A DNA stretch of 33,364 bases, taken from the NCBI GenBank assembly GCA_016946835.1, contig JACVTC010000388.1, positions 1 through 33,364 of the forward strand, read 5' to 3'. Numbering within the stretch: the stretch's first letter is position 1; each line of letters begins with the position of its first letter. Below are positions 1 through 10,908 of the stretch, in pieces. Made by a program: the position numbers and the translations under genes. The notes beneath the pieces are model-generated. The model did not search any database, was not told where the DNA came from, and worked only from the letters and a program-made list of their open reading frames with translations. Source of the stretch: Neocallimastix lanati (nom. inval.) (lineage: Eukaryota > Neocallimastigomycota > Neocallimastigomycetes > Neocallimastigales > Neocallimastigaceae).

Positions 1-1803
1 GTGCACTTTTTTTAATCCATAGAATATTTTTTTTTACCAGCTACAGAGGAAAAAAAGTTAATTAAAGAATTCAATAATTTTTTAAAATAGAATTAAAAAA
101 AAAAAAAAAATTATGAAGAAACCATCAAAATACTTTTGTCCACTTTTTTTAATCCATAGAATATTTTTTTTTTACCAGCTACAGAGGAAAAAAAGTTAAT
201 TAAAGAATTCAATAATTTTTTAAAATAGAATTAAAAAAAATTATGAAGAAACCATCAAAATACTTTTGTCCACTTTTTTTTAATCCATAGAATATTTTTT
301 TTTTTACCAGCTACAGAAGAAAAAAGTTAATTAAAGATTCAATAATTTTTTAAATAGAGTTAAAAAAAATTATGAAGAAACCATCAAAATACTTTTGTCC
401 ACTTTTTTTAATAAATAGAATATTTTTTTTTTACCAGCTACAGAGGAAAAAAAGTTAATTAAAGAATTCAATTATTTTTTAAATAGAATTAAAAAAAAAA
501 AAAAAATAATGAAGAAACCATTAAAATACTTTTGTCCACTTTTTTTAATCCATAGAATATTTTTTTTTTTACCCAAGCTACAGAAGAAAAAAAGTTAATT
601 AAAGAATTCAATAATTTTTTTAAAATAGAGTTAAAAAAAATTATGAAGAAACCATCAAAATACTTTTGTCCACTTTTTTAATAAATAGAATATTTTTTTT
701 TTTACCATCTACAGAAGAAATAAGTTAATTAAAGAATTCAATAATTTTTTAAAATAGAGTTAAAAAAAATTATGAAGAAACCATCAAAATACTTTTGTCC
801 ACTTTTTTAATCCATAGAATATTTTTTTTTTTTACAAGCTACAGAAGAAAAAAAGTTAATTAAAGATTCAATAATTTTTTAAAATAGAGTTAAAAAATTA
901 TGAAGAACCATCATAATATTTTTGGTCCACTTTTTAATCCATAGAATATTTTTTTTTTTTTACCAGTTACAGAAGAAAAAAAGTAATTAAAGGATTCAAT
1001 AATTTTTTAAAATAGAGTTTAAAAAAAATTATGAAGAAACCATCAAAATACTTTTGTCCACTTTTTTTTTTATACATAGAATATTTTTTTTTTACCAGCT
1101 ACAGAAGAAAAAAAGTTAATTAAAGAATTCAATAATTTTTTTAAAATAGAGTTAAAAAAAAAAAAAAATTATGAAGAAACCATCAAAATACTTTTGTACA
1201 CTTTTTTTAATCCATAGAATATTTTTTTTTTTTACCAGCTACAGAAGAAAAAAAGTAATTAAAGAATTCAATAATTTTTTAAAATAGAGTTAAAAAAAAT
1301 ATGAAGAAACCATCAAATACTTTTGTCCACTTTTTTTAATCCATAGAATATTTTTTTTTTTTACCAGCTACAGAAGAAAAAAAGTTAATTAAAGAATTCA
1401 ATAATTTTTTAAATAGAGTTAAAAAAAATATGAAGAAACCATCAAAATACTTTTGTCCACTTTTTTTAATCCATAGAATATTTTTTTTTGTACCAGCTAC
1501 AGAAGAAAAAAACTTAATTAAAGAATTCAATAATTTTTTAAAATAGAGTTAAAAAATTATGAAGAAACCATCAATAATACTTTTGTCCACTATTTTTAAT
1601 CCATAGAATATTTTTTTTTTTACCAGCTACAGAAGAAAAAAAGTTAATTAAGAATTCAATAATTTTTTAAAATAGAGTTAAAAAAAATTATGAAGAAACC
1701 ATCAAAATACTTTGTCCACTTTTTTAATCCATAGAATATTTTTTTTTTACCAGGCTACAGAAGGAAAAAAGTTAATTAAAATTCAATAATTTTTAAAAAA
1801 AAT

Positions 1804-1834
<31 letters not shown>

Positions 1835-1944
1835 AAGAAACCATCGAAATACTTTTGTCCACCTTTTTTAATCCATAGAATATTTTTTTTTTTACCAGCT
1901 ACAGAAGAAAAAAAGTTAATTAAAATTCAATAATTTTTAAAAAA

Positions 1945-1975
<31 letters not shown>

Positions 1976-2639
1976 TTATGAAGAAACCATCAAAACACTT
2001 TTGTACACTTTTTTTAATCCATAGAATATTTTTTTTTTTTTACCAGCAACAGAAGAAAAAAAGTTAATTAAAGAATTCAATAATTTTTTAAAATAGAATT
2101 TAAAAAAAAAAAAAAAAAAAAAAATTATGAAGGAAACCATCAAAATACTTTTGTACACTTTTTTTAATCCATAGAATATTTTTTTTTTTTACCAGCTACA
2201 GAAGAAAAAAAGTTAATTAAAGAATTCAATAATTTTTTAAAATAGAGTTAAAAAAAATTATGAAGAAACCATCAAAATACTTTTGTCCATTTTTTTTAAT
2301 CCATTGAATATTTTTTTTTTTTACCAGCTACAGAAGAAAAAAGTTAATTAAAGAATTCAATAATTTTTTAAAATAGAGTTAAAAAAAATTATGAAGAAAC
2401 CATCAAAATACTTTTATCCACTTTTTTTAATCCATAGAATATTTTTTTTTTTTTACCAGCTACAGAAGAAAAAAAGTTAATTAAAGAATTCAATAATTTT
2501 TTAAAATAGAGTTAAAAAAAATTATGAAGAAACCATCAAATACTTTTGTCCATTTTTTTTAATCCATAGAATATTTTTTTTTTACCAGCTACAGAAGAAA
2601 AAAAGTTAATTAAAGAATTCAATAATTTTTTAAATATAA

Positions 2640-2690
<51 letters not shown>
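1..2690. repeat. minisatellite array, ~134-bp unit, about 20 copies
   Basis: An anchor like CCATAGAATATT recurs near 17, 152, 282, 411, 551, 681, 811, 939, 1073, 1211, 1341, 1471, 1601, 1727, 1872, 2019, 2170, 2301, 2431 and 2564, a mean spacing of about 134 bp. Each unit has two conserved cores, one around ACCAGCTACAGAAG with TTAATTAAAGAATTCAAT and one around ATGAAGAAACCATC with CTTTTGTCCAC. They are separated by a T run of about 8-13 and an A run of about 5-30. Most length change sits in those runs. Left-hand units carry CAGAGG and AATTAAA; later ones CAGAAG and GAGTTAAA, so subfamilies exist. The array starts mid-unit at base 1, so it extends outside the window, and it ends in a ~48-base A run. 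Short minus-strand ORFs across it change frame from unit to unit and look non-coding. Confidence 0.95.
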
Positions 2691-3498
2691 AAAAATATTT
2701 AATTGATAAGCACATAAACATACTCTTATCTGTTTTATTTTATTATTATTTTATTTTAATTTTTAACCTTTATTTAATTCATAATTATATTTTATTTTTA
2801 TTTTTATTTTTATTTTATTTTGTTAAATTTATTTATTTTTACAGGTTTTTTTTTTTTTTTTAAAGTTATTTAAATAAATTTTTTGATTTTGTTTCCAGTT
2901 TTTTTTGGTTTCTATTTTTTAACTTTTTTCCTTTTTATATATCATTTAAATATAATTTATTGCAAAAAGTAAATCGAAAATATTTTTTAAATGGAATATT
3001 AATAAAATAAAAAATTAAAAAATAAAAAAAAAATATTGTTTATTTTATGTTTATGTTTTTAAATATTAGTATAGAAAAAAAAAAAAAAAAAAAAAAATTT
3101 ATAGAAATAAAAAATTTTATTATTATAATTATATTTATTATAAGATAGATAATAATTTTTATTATATAACGGTAATTCACATTTATTTATTTATTAATTA
3201 TTATATATATTTTTGCGGTACAAAAAATTTTTTTATTTTTTGTACTACATTTTTTTTTTGATAACTCTAAATAATTATATTTTTTTTTTTATATTTTTAT
3301 TTATTGTTATTTAAAAAATTATTTTTTTTTATTTATATTAACATATTAATATTCTTTTAAAATAGTTTTAATAATTATTTTAAAAGTGCACTTTTTAAAT
3401 ATAATTCATTTTGTATTTATGCTGGTAAGAATAAATTCCTCAAAAACAATAAAATACAAAAAAATATAGTATTAATAATAAATTATATAATAAGCAAA

Positions 3499-3533
<35 letters not shown>

Positions 3534-3705
3534 TAATAAAAAAAGTTTAATTTTTAAATAAAAGTTTTTGCTTTTTTATTATCATAATTAAAATTTTGAA
3601 TTTCGTCTAAACCAAATATAGAGAAAATTAAATATTTAAATGAAAATGGAAATTTGTGAATTTTATTTTGAGGAATATTGAAAGCAATAGATTTTCATTA
3701 GAAGA
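2691..3705. other. intergenic, A/T low complexity
   Basis: No coding signal was found on either strand. The stretch holds T-rich runs near 2800-2870, A runs near 3012-3032 and 3076-3097, and a short (AT)n tract near 3518-3535. The last 60 bases before 3706 have a short ORF starting MKMEICEF that ends at a stop just before the small membrane ORF. Confidence 0.7.
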
Positions 3706-3846
3706 ATGATGAAAATCAGTGAATCAATAGATATATTAACGTTAATCATAGTTATTGCATTACTTTTATCTTTTATATTATATATTTTTATTGAACATAA
3801 AAATGAATATATAAAGAAAAAGGAAGAATATCACAAAATCATGTAA
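3706..3846 (+). CDS. possible 46-aa single-pass membrane protein, or the tail of a decayed gene
   Basis: A 46-codon ORF starts with two ATGs in a row and ends TAA. The product begins MMKISESIDI, has one clear hydrophobic segment (about residues 10-31) and ends in a charged tail rich in Lys and Glu. Unlike nearby A/T noise it is not low complexity. No family was recognised. The short upstream ORF (MKMEICEF, about 3641-3682) suggests this could be the membrane anchor and tail of a larger gene whose 5' part has decayed. Such tails are common in fungal receptor-like proteins, but that is inference. The choice of the first ATG is arbitrary. Confidence 0.3.
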   Translation: MMKISESIDILTLIIVIALLLSFILYIFIEHKNEYIKKKEEYHKIM

Positions 3847-4232
3847 AGAAAGTAAATAAGTAAACAAACAAATAAAAAAACTACTTCTGATATAATAAAT
3901 TAAATATACCAATATTAATACCTTTAATAATGTATATTTAATTATTTATGAGTATTAAGATTACAAATAATAACAACAATAATAGTAATAACTAAAAAGT
4001 TTAATAAAAATAAATATTATAACTTGGTTTACTAATTAAAAATAAAAAAATTAAAATAAAATATTTATAATTTTTTGTAAATTTATATATAATATTTCTT
4101 ATATTTAACTCACAGGAATAAAAATATTTAAACATCTGTTGTTGAGAAATAAATTATAATATTATAATCTAAAATATTTAAAAATTTTCAAATTAAAAAA
4201 TTTTATCATATTTTTTAATATGATAAGTTTTA

Positions 4233-4272
<40 letters not shown>

Positions 4273-4630
4273 TTTTCTTTATTATAATTTTATATTATTT
4301 ATTGTATATATTATAAAATGAATATAAAAATATATAAAATAAAAACTAATAATAATTGATTGCTATTATTATCATATTTTTTATTTTATTATAATGAATA
4401 TATTATACAGTTTTTATCATAATTTATTTCTTTTTATTTATTAAAAATCTCTAAAATATGAAATAATAAAAAAAATTTATTAAATATATAATAAAAAAAA
4501 ATTAAATTTTGTTAAATAATACATTAATGTATTTTTTAATTTTATCTATTACTATTATTACTACTAATACTATTTCTATTACTATTACTAATTACTATTA
4601 TTACTATTGTATAATTATTACTACTACCAC
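3847..4630. other. intergenic, A/T low complexity
   Basis: Nothing gene-like was found. It contains an (AT)n run near 4238-4263 followed by a T run. Confidence 0.7.

Positions 4631-4717
<87 letters not shown>
4631..4717. repeat. (TAA)n trinucleotide microsatellite
   Basis: About 29 uninterrupted TAA/AAT units. In the plus-strand frame it would read poly-Asn, but the surrounding ORF lacks an ATG start and other coding character, so it is treated as a plain microsatellite. Confidence 0.95.
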
Positions 4718-4719
<2 letters not shown>

Positions 4720-5043
4720 TTTTTTTGTATAAATCGTATATATTAAAATCATCTTTATTTTTTATATATTTATTCTTACAATATTAACATGATTTATATA
4801 AATTATATGTATAACTATAATATGAATAATATATATTTATATATATATTATTATTTTATATTGTATAATTAAAAATTTTATATTACATACCTGTGAATTA
4901 CATATGTCATAATAATATGAATATTATTTAAAAATAAATTTAAATAAAATAATATAAATTTAGTAGTAGGATCAATTAAAGAAACATTGAATTATTACAC
5001 ACAAGTTGAAGAAAAAAAAAAAATTGTCTACAAGGGAAGTAGC
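4718..5043. other. intergenic, 3' flank of the Rpn-like gene
   Basis: A/T-rich flank downstream of the minus-strand gene at 5044-6483. No other gene or clear structure was seen. Confidence 0.6.
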
Positions 5044-6483
5044 TCAAAAATATTTTATTTTGATTTTCCGTTTTTTTTCTTTTCTCTCTTGTACATCTAA
5101 ATTAACTTTTTCACAAACTTCTAAGATGATATCTTCGTCCAAATCTAATTGTAAAGCTAAATCTTTGATTTTATAAGATTTATCTTCAACAAAACTATTT
5201 ATTATTTCTAATTCTTCTTCTGTAAATATTTCCTTATAATCATCCTTTATTTCTTTTAATTTTTCACCTTTTTTTAAACTTTTCATTAAATATTTTAATT
5301 CTCCTATTTTTTCTCCTTCCTTTCTACCTTTTATTAAACCTTCATCATATTTCCCTTCCATTTTTGATTTTTCATCCATTATTTCTTTTTCTCTTTGTTC
5401 GTATAATTCTATAAAATCAGGATCAGCTTGTAAAAGAAATAATTGTTCTCTTGCATTAATAAATACTTCGGGTATATCGTCTCGTTTAAAATATTCATCG
5501 TTAGGATCATTTAAAAAAAGGATCCATGAATAATTGTCAATCATTTTATTCCTATGTTTTACTGCATATTCTTTGTATTTAGGTAACTCAATGAAATGAA
5601 TATTTAATAAATCTTTAAAACCTTTTTCTTCATTTGTATTTTTATCTTTTAAAGTAAATTCCCAATGAGGAATAGTCATTTCCTCTTTCGTATTATTTAA
5701 TAAATTAAAATTCAATATATTTATCATGACGACTTTAGGAATTTTTTTATATTTATTACCAAAAAGTAATGATGGATGAATTATTTTAGAAGCATAAAAA
5801 AGTGTTCTTTTATACATTTCACGATCTTCATTAATTTGAATTTCAATGTTTATCCTTTCATCATCTTTTGTTGTTGCTTCCATATTTATCACACTATCAT
5901 TTTCTTCCGGTTTAAATAAATCTGCCATATAATTTTTAAACCTATTTATTTCTTTTGTTGTTTCATTATTTTCAATATTAAAATATTCATTATTGTTTGT
6001 TTTATATTTTTTTAAAATATTATTTATTTGTTCTTTAATGTCTTCTCTTAAAGTAATATCTTCGATTTCTAATATTTTTTCTAATAGATTATTTACGTTT
6101 TCATTAAAACAATTGAGTAGATCATCTAATTTTAAATCTAAAAAATTTTGAAAATTATTATAAAATAAAACACTTTTAATATTAATATTGTTCATTTCAT
6201 TATTATCATTATCATGAATATCCATTTTACTAGTTTTAGTGAAATATTTCGGTACCTTGGTACTAGGTCTTCCTCTTTTTTTCTTATTTGTTATTAATCC
6301 AATATTATCAACTTTTTCTACATTTAAATATTCTAAATCTACAATTTCATTATTTTTATTACGTCCCAATATTTGATTTAAAAAATGGATTAAAATTAAT
6401 TCATTTCCTTCTACTCCAAATAAATTTTTAAAAGTAATATCATATATTGGTTTAATATGTATATTTATATTTCTTATATCCAT
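5044..6483 (-). CDS. Rpn-like PD-(D/E)XK nuclease/transposase family protein with AT-hook-like insertion
   Basis: A 479-aa intact ORF resembling the Rpn (recombination-promoting nuclease)/PDDEXK_2 family, whose members cut DNA. Family signatures are the N-terminal YDITFKNLFG (residues 14-23), the core VINMEATTKDDERINIEIQ (198-216) with E214 and Q216 at the ExQ position, then YKRTLFYASKI and a long Lys/Glu-rich C-terminal tail (about 361-479), basic at the end. Oddities: (1) the position that usually holds the first catalytic Asp (an ILDV-like strand) is Asn200; (2) about 120 extra residues (61-195) separate the N-terminal helices from the core and carry KKKRGRPSTK (67-76), an AT-hook-like motif. 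The ATG directly follows an A-rich leader (6484-6505) and a TATAAAAG box lies 37-45 bp upstream. Inference: a nuclear DNA-binding protein, perhaps weakly or not catalytic. It is not near other mobile-element ends, so domestication or a standalone family copy are both possible. Confidence 0.85.
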   Translation of the reverse strand: MDIRNINIHIKPIYDITFKNLFGVEGNELILIHFLNQILGRNKNNEIVDLEYLNVEKVDNIGLITNKKKRGRPSTKVPKYFTKTSKMDIHDNDNNEMNNINIKSVLFYNNFQNFLDLKLDDLLNCFNENVNNLLEKILEIEDITLREDIKEQINNILKKYKTNNNEYFNIENNETTKEINRFKNYMADLFKPEENDSVINMEATTKDDERINIEIQINEDREMYKRTLFYASKIIHPSLLFGNKYKKIPKVVMINILNFNLLNNTKEEMTIPHWEFTLKDKNTNEEKGFKDLLNIHFIELPKYKEYAVKHRNKMIDNYSWILFLNDPNDEYFKRDDIPEVFINAREQLFLLQADPDFIELYEQREKEIMDEKSKMEGKYDEGLIKGRKEGEKIGELKYLMKSLKKGEKLKEIKDDYKEIFTEEELEIINSFVEDKSYKIKDLALQLDLDEDIILEVCEKVNLDVQERKEKKRKIKIKYF

Positions 6484-6519
6484 TTTTTTTTTTTTTTATT
6501 TTTTGATAAAAGGAAATCA

Positions 6520-6528
6520 CTTTTATAC
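6520..6528 (-). promoter_or_regulatory. TATA-box candidate for the Rpn-like gene
   Basis: Minus-strand GTATAAAAG, 37-45 bp upstream of the ATG at 6483. Between it and the ATG is an A-rich leader. In such A/T-rich DNA chance matches are frequent, but the G-flanked form stands out here. Confidence 0.4.
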
Positions 6529-6615
6529 AAATTATTATACATTATTTAAAAAAAAAAAAAAAAAAAAATATAAAGTACAGAGGTGTGAAATATTAAAACT
6601 TTTTTTAGTTATTTT

Positions 6616-6700
6616 ATGATAAATAATGATATAAACCAAATAGGTGTAGCAAAACATATTTTGGAATATTTTGAATATTTATCTATTCAGATATTCCAAA
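6616..6700 (+). other. short non-repetitive ORF start running into a satellite; hairpin
   Basis: An ATG at 6616 opens about 28 non-repetitive codons (MINNDINQIG...) and then runs straight into the 19-bp satellite. A 10-bp inverted repeat, TTTGGAATAT (6660-6669) and ATATTCCAAA (6691-6700), lies in the same stretch. Either a chance ORF or the 5' stub of a gene overrun by the satellite; no family was recognised. Confidence 0.25.
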
Positions 6701-6709
6701 TTTATATCT

Positions 6710-7020
6710 TATTATTTATAATAATTTATATTTATTATTTATATTTTATATTATTATTTATATTGTTATTTATATTTTATATTATTATTTATATTTTATA
6801 TTATTATTTATATTTTATATTATTATTTATATTTTATATTATTATTTATATTTTATATTATTATTTATATTTTATATTATTATTTATATTTTATATTTAT
6901 TATTTATATTTTATATTATTATTTATATTTGTTATTTATATTTTATATTATTATTTATATTTTATATTATTATTTATATTTTATATTATTATTTATATTT
7001 TATATTATTATTTATATTTC
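6710..7020. repeat. 19-bp tandem satellite
   Basis: Near-perfect tandem copies of ATTTATATTTTATATTATT (19 bp), about 16 units with a few length variants near 6890-6935. Three units equal 57 nt, so the plus-strand ORF repeats every 19 residues (Tyr/Ile/Leu/Phe only). The open frame is a by-product of the unit having no stop in that frame. Confidence 0.92.
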
Positions 7021-8221
7021 TGATGTATATTTCATAAATATTAAATTATACTTTTTATTTTAAATTATTATTAAAGTTTATAATTATTAAGTTTATATAA
7101 TTAATATAATAGTTTATATTATTGATAGATCATTCATATTAAAATATTATTATATTCTTATTTATTATATTTATTTATAAGAAGATATAATTATATACTT
7201 TTCAATATAATTCATATTATTTCTTATTCTTTGTTTTTGTTTTTTTTTGTTTTTCTTTTAGTTGAAATTAGTTATTGTCAATGATAAAATAATAATAAAA
7301 TATTTAATAAAAATCATTAATAACTTAAAAATACACTTCATTAAATCAGACTACAGCATAAAGAATATCACATTAATAATTAATTCACGTGATATTATAA
7401 ATGATATGCGTGACTTTTATGTGCTATCGTTTAATTATAATAATTAGAGTGATTATCTTTATTTAATTTATGATTACTTTTCCTAAAATAATTAAAAAAA
7501 AACCTACTTCTAATTAATTTTTATTAGAAATTGGTTGCTATTAAGGAAATTTAACATTTTTAATAAATATTAATTTAATAGATATAAAATTAACATTTTA
7601 AACATATAATATAAATTATATCTATAAGAATATAATATCTATATTTAAAAAATATATATATATTATATGTAAGAATATAAAATAAATAAAATAATACATA
7701 ATAATATATTATATAATTTAATATATGTTATAAAATAATATATAATTCAATAGATTATAAAATAATATATAATTTAATAGATATTATAATATAAAAATTT
7801 AATATTTAATAATGATTATTAAATATATACAAATAGGTTAACTACACATAATATTATTTTATTGTATTATTTTGTTATTTCAATTTTTAAATTAATTATT
7901 AAGTGAATAATTAAATAAATCATATAATGGTTAGATTTTATGATTTTAATTCTTTAATTTAAATGCTATTAATAAAAGAATTATATAAAAATATAAATGT
8001 TATTAAAAATATAAATTTTATTAATAATGACTCTTTTATTTAAAAATTATTAAAAAAAAATAATAATTATAATGATAAAACTATTAATTATACATTGTAT
8101 TTGAATATTTATTTAAATTGTATAAATTTAATAAGCTTTATAAATTAAATTTTTTAATGACAGAATTCTGATGATTTCGTTTGGTCATTCCTCATTTCTT
8201 AGTTATTTATTATAAAGCAAT
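7021..8221. other. intergenic, A/T-rich
   Basis: No recognisable gene. A 61-codon plus-strand ORF at 7262-7447 starts with TTG, not ATG, and matches no family I know, so it is not called. Runs of short ATATTATA-type words fill 7600-7800. Confidence 0.65.
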
Positions 8222-8640
8222 ATTTATATTATATTATTTAAATCAGTTTAACAATCAAACCACAAATCAGTAGTATTATTTCTATCAACATTTAGCATTA
8301 ATTAACTCGGTTTCAATATTTTTTGTAGCGTTCAATTAAGACAGTGATTTCATTAGCTTTATTTATTGCTCTTTTTTTTTTTTTTTATTTTCCAAATTCC
8401 TCTTATTTTTCTTTGATAATCATAATATGATAAATGTTCAAGTTTATTTAATTTATCTATTAATTCATAATAAAATGGCTTTGTTGGAACTAAATTATTT
8501 AAATAATTATTGAGTGATTCTGAGGCATTGTTTGTTATAGGTTCTATATTATTATAATAATTACAAATTTTCAAATCATAACCAACTAAATATGTTTTAT
8601 AAAAAATATTCTAAAAACTTTAAAAATTGACAATAATTAT
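8222..8640 (-). pseudogene. MULE-type transposase, C-terminal fragment
   Basis: The minus-strand frame at 8359-8577 gives a segment with TNNASESLNNYLNNL followed by FYYELIDKL and a basic KIKKKKK end. The motif T-N-N-x-x-E-S-x-N plus a Pro-x-x-x-x-x-Leu-Ile stretch is characteristic of the C-terminal part of MULE (Mutator-like) transposases linked to FLYWCH fingers. After a frame change, 8222-8345 continues with LIERYKKY and NVDRNNTTDLWFDC, which read like the family's C-terminal tail. Stops and frame changes on both sides mean it cannot be translated. It points away from the N-terminal half found at 8935-9632 on the other strand, so the two pieces are an inverted pair or two unrelated insertions. 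Confidence 0.7.
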
Positions 8641-8934
8641 TTTTAATGGATTTAATTTTAATTATAACATAAATATCAAATAGGTATAATGTATACAGGA
8701 TTTATCAATGGTAATTTTAAAATAGATTTATAATAAATATAAATATATTACTATCATTTTTTTACTTTATTATAGCCTATTTAATTTTTTTTTTTTTAAT
8801 TTCTAGTGATTTTTTATAATGCAAAATGCAATATTTAATATTTGTATTAGGAAATATTGTTTTTGCTGCTTTAGATATGTCCCTTTCAAAATCACAATTC
8901 AAAATTTTTTTGGTTCAATTATAAACTATTATTA

Positions 8935-9632
8935 ATAAAAAATATAAATTTAATTTTTCATAGATAAGAAAAGATAATTCCAAAGTTTATAAATGTACCG
9001 AATATAAAAAATAAATAAATATAAATCTTTTATTATTTTAAATGATAAGAAAGAAATCTTAAAAATATGATAGTTTACATAATCATCCTGAAATGGAATA
9101 CGTTGTATCTCAATCTATAATGAAAAATTAAATTAAAGATAGAATTTAAAAAACATTCAATTCCTTTTGGTATAAAAATAAAAACCCCTATATAATAAAA
9201 TTTCTAAATAAATGGGGTTTATTATATATCCAGAATATAATTCAATTAAATCCCAAATATCAAGAAATTTAAATAAAAAAAACTACCATCCAATGGAACA
9301 ACATTTGCTAAAATTCCTAAAGAATTTGAATATTATAAAACAAATCGAGGTGAAAATTTTATGAAATTCAAAAAATTCTAATTTAATAATTTTTTTTTAA
9401 TCCCCTTTTCAAATAAAATTATATAGGAAATATAATGATGATATATTTCTTGATGGTATATATTTTATATATTTTATTGCCCCTAAGTTATCAAATATTT
9501 ATTACAAGAATTTATACTAAAGGATTAGATAGTTTTTACACTACTTCTTTTGCAATATTAAGAAATAAAGAACAAGAAGCATATAAAATATTGCTTTTTT
9601 CTTTTGTTAGACTCATTTATATTAATATTTAG
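8935..9632 (+). pseudogene. FLYWCH zinc finger-MULE transposase, N-terminal and catalytic part, decayed
   Basis: Pieces in all three plus frames line up in family order. KVYKCTEYKK (about 8982-9010) looks like the FLYWCH Cys region. DSLHNHPEMEY (9069-9101) supplies the His-x-His. An intervening linker follows with YNSIKSQ-like text in broken frames. The start of the MULE catalytic domain is DDIFLDG (about 9437-9457), where the transposase Asp lies in the D-G motif, followed by IAPK. One frame change then gives YQIFITRIY, SFAILRNKEQEAY and the typical hydrophobic continuation. There are at least four frame breaks and several stops. MULE transposases cut and move DNA, using the finger to bind the element ends. 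No terminal inverted repeats were recognised around this copy. Confidence 0.7.
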
Positions 9633-9805
9633 ATTTTCTTCCATTTCTATATTTTTTTTAAATATTATTTAATTATATAATTAAAATAATTATATTAATT
9701 ATCCAATATTATTCTTAATTATTAATTTTGAAAAATTAGTTTTTCAATTATTTGTAAAAAAAATAAATAAATAAATAAATAAATAAAGAATGCAACCATA
9801 TAAAT

Positions 9806-9935
9806 ACAGATGGAATAAAATAAAATAAAATAAATATGAATATAAAGTACAGATTGAATAAAATAAAATAAAATAAATATGAATATGAATATAAAGTACA
9901 GATTGATTAAAATAAAATAAAATAAAATAAAATAA
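9806..9935. repeat. tandem repeat, three copies of a 44-50 bp unit
   Basis: Units start TACAGAT and contain a (TAAAA)n run, then AAATATGAATATAAAG; the second copy has an extra GAATAT. It abuts the 3' end of the gag relic and adds an artificial hydrophobic tail (Phe/Tyr/Ile) to the minus-strand ORF there. Confidence 0.8.
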
Positions 9936-9939
9936 TAAT

Positions 9940-10908
9940 TAATATTTTTATTATTTTGTTTATTTTCTCTTTTATTATAAATAATACGTTTATTCGGATA
10001 ATTATAATTTTTACCAAATAAATTATTTTTATAACAATTATTAAATTTAAAATTTGAATTGCCCCAAGCAGTTCTTTCATTATACAAATTATTTTTATTT
10101 TCATTATCATGGATATTATAATTATCTTTACCCAATTTATTTACAACATTACTACTATAATTATTATTATTATTTTCTTTATTATTAATACAATTGATTT
10201 TTTTTTTGTTTTTAAAATTCCTTTTATTGTTTTTAAAATTCCTGTTTTTATTTCCTTTGTTTTTTTCTATTATTCCATTTTCTTCCATTATTGCTAATTC
10301 TCTAAAACTATAGTGACATTCACTAGACTTATGGCCTAATTCATAACATCTAAAACAAAAAACTTTTTTATTTTATTTCAATCCCTAAATTATAATTATG
10401 AAAAATTTCATTATTACTATAATAGTTACCAATTATATTCAATATTATTGATCATTTTTAATTGTTTCTCAATTCTTTCTGCTTGCTCTATAGTTTCCAT
10501 AGCTTCTTTAATAGTTTTACAGTTCTTATCTTTTATTCTAAGGTAAAGGTAACTTCTAGATTTCATTTAATTTATGTAGTTACGAACAGTAATTAAAGTT
10601 TTGTGGTCTTCTCCCATGTCATCAAATAGGCGATTATATTTATTGTTAAAACTAACTAAAGTCTCTTTATTATTTATTCTCATATTTATAAAATTCCAAT
10701 ATTTAATCGCTTGCCGTTATTTTTTAGATAATTTTCAATTACATATTTTATTTCTTCTTGCTAAGGAATAACATTATTTTTCTCTTTTAATAATAAGTTC
10801 CTCTCTTAATTCAAATTCCACACCTCCTTTTAAGAAAGTAAATTTTCTTTCAGACTTATTTTTATCATATAATTCCATTATTCTATTGAAATCATTTAAG
10901 CTATCCAT
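9940..10908 (-). pseudogene. Ty3/gypsy-type Gag, decayed
   Basis: Starts at an ATG (10908) with MDSLNDFNRIMELYDKNK. After frame breaks it continues with ETLVSFNNKYNRLFDDMGED and TIKEAMETIEQAERIEKQLK, the pattern of a retrotransposon Gag (YNxLFxD then a helical region with ExAxxIE). A perfect CCHC zinc knuckle follows, CFRCYELGHKSSEC (CX2CX4HX4C, plus-strand 10316-10357), which packages RNA in intact elements. The last part (10288-9940) is an Asn/Lys-rich tail in one open frame. Several stops and frame changes make it non-functional. It lies just downstream, on the same strand, of a candidate primer-binding site and LTR (11058-11606). No pol follows: the tail runs into a tandem repeat and then a MULE relic. 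Confidence 0.75.

Noticed and set aside
1-2690. CRISPR-like array
   Set aside because: Units are ~134 bp with no unique spacers, and the genome is clearly eukaryotic.
1336-2721. Minus-strand ORFs in the minisatellite (Ser-Leu-Ile-Asn-Phe-Phe type repeats)
   Set aside because: Unit length varies with A/T runs, so the frame is lost from unit to unit; not a repeat protein.
4509-4787. 92-codon poly-Asn ORF
   Set aside because: Starts with TTG and is made by the (TAA)n microsatellite; flanks show no coding character.
7262-7447. 61-codon plus-strand ORF
   Set aside because: TTG start, no motif, and composition like its surroundings.
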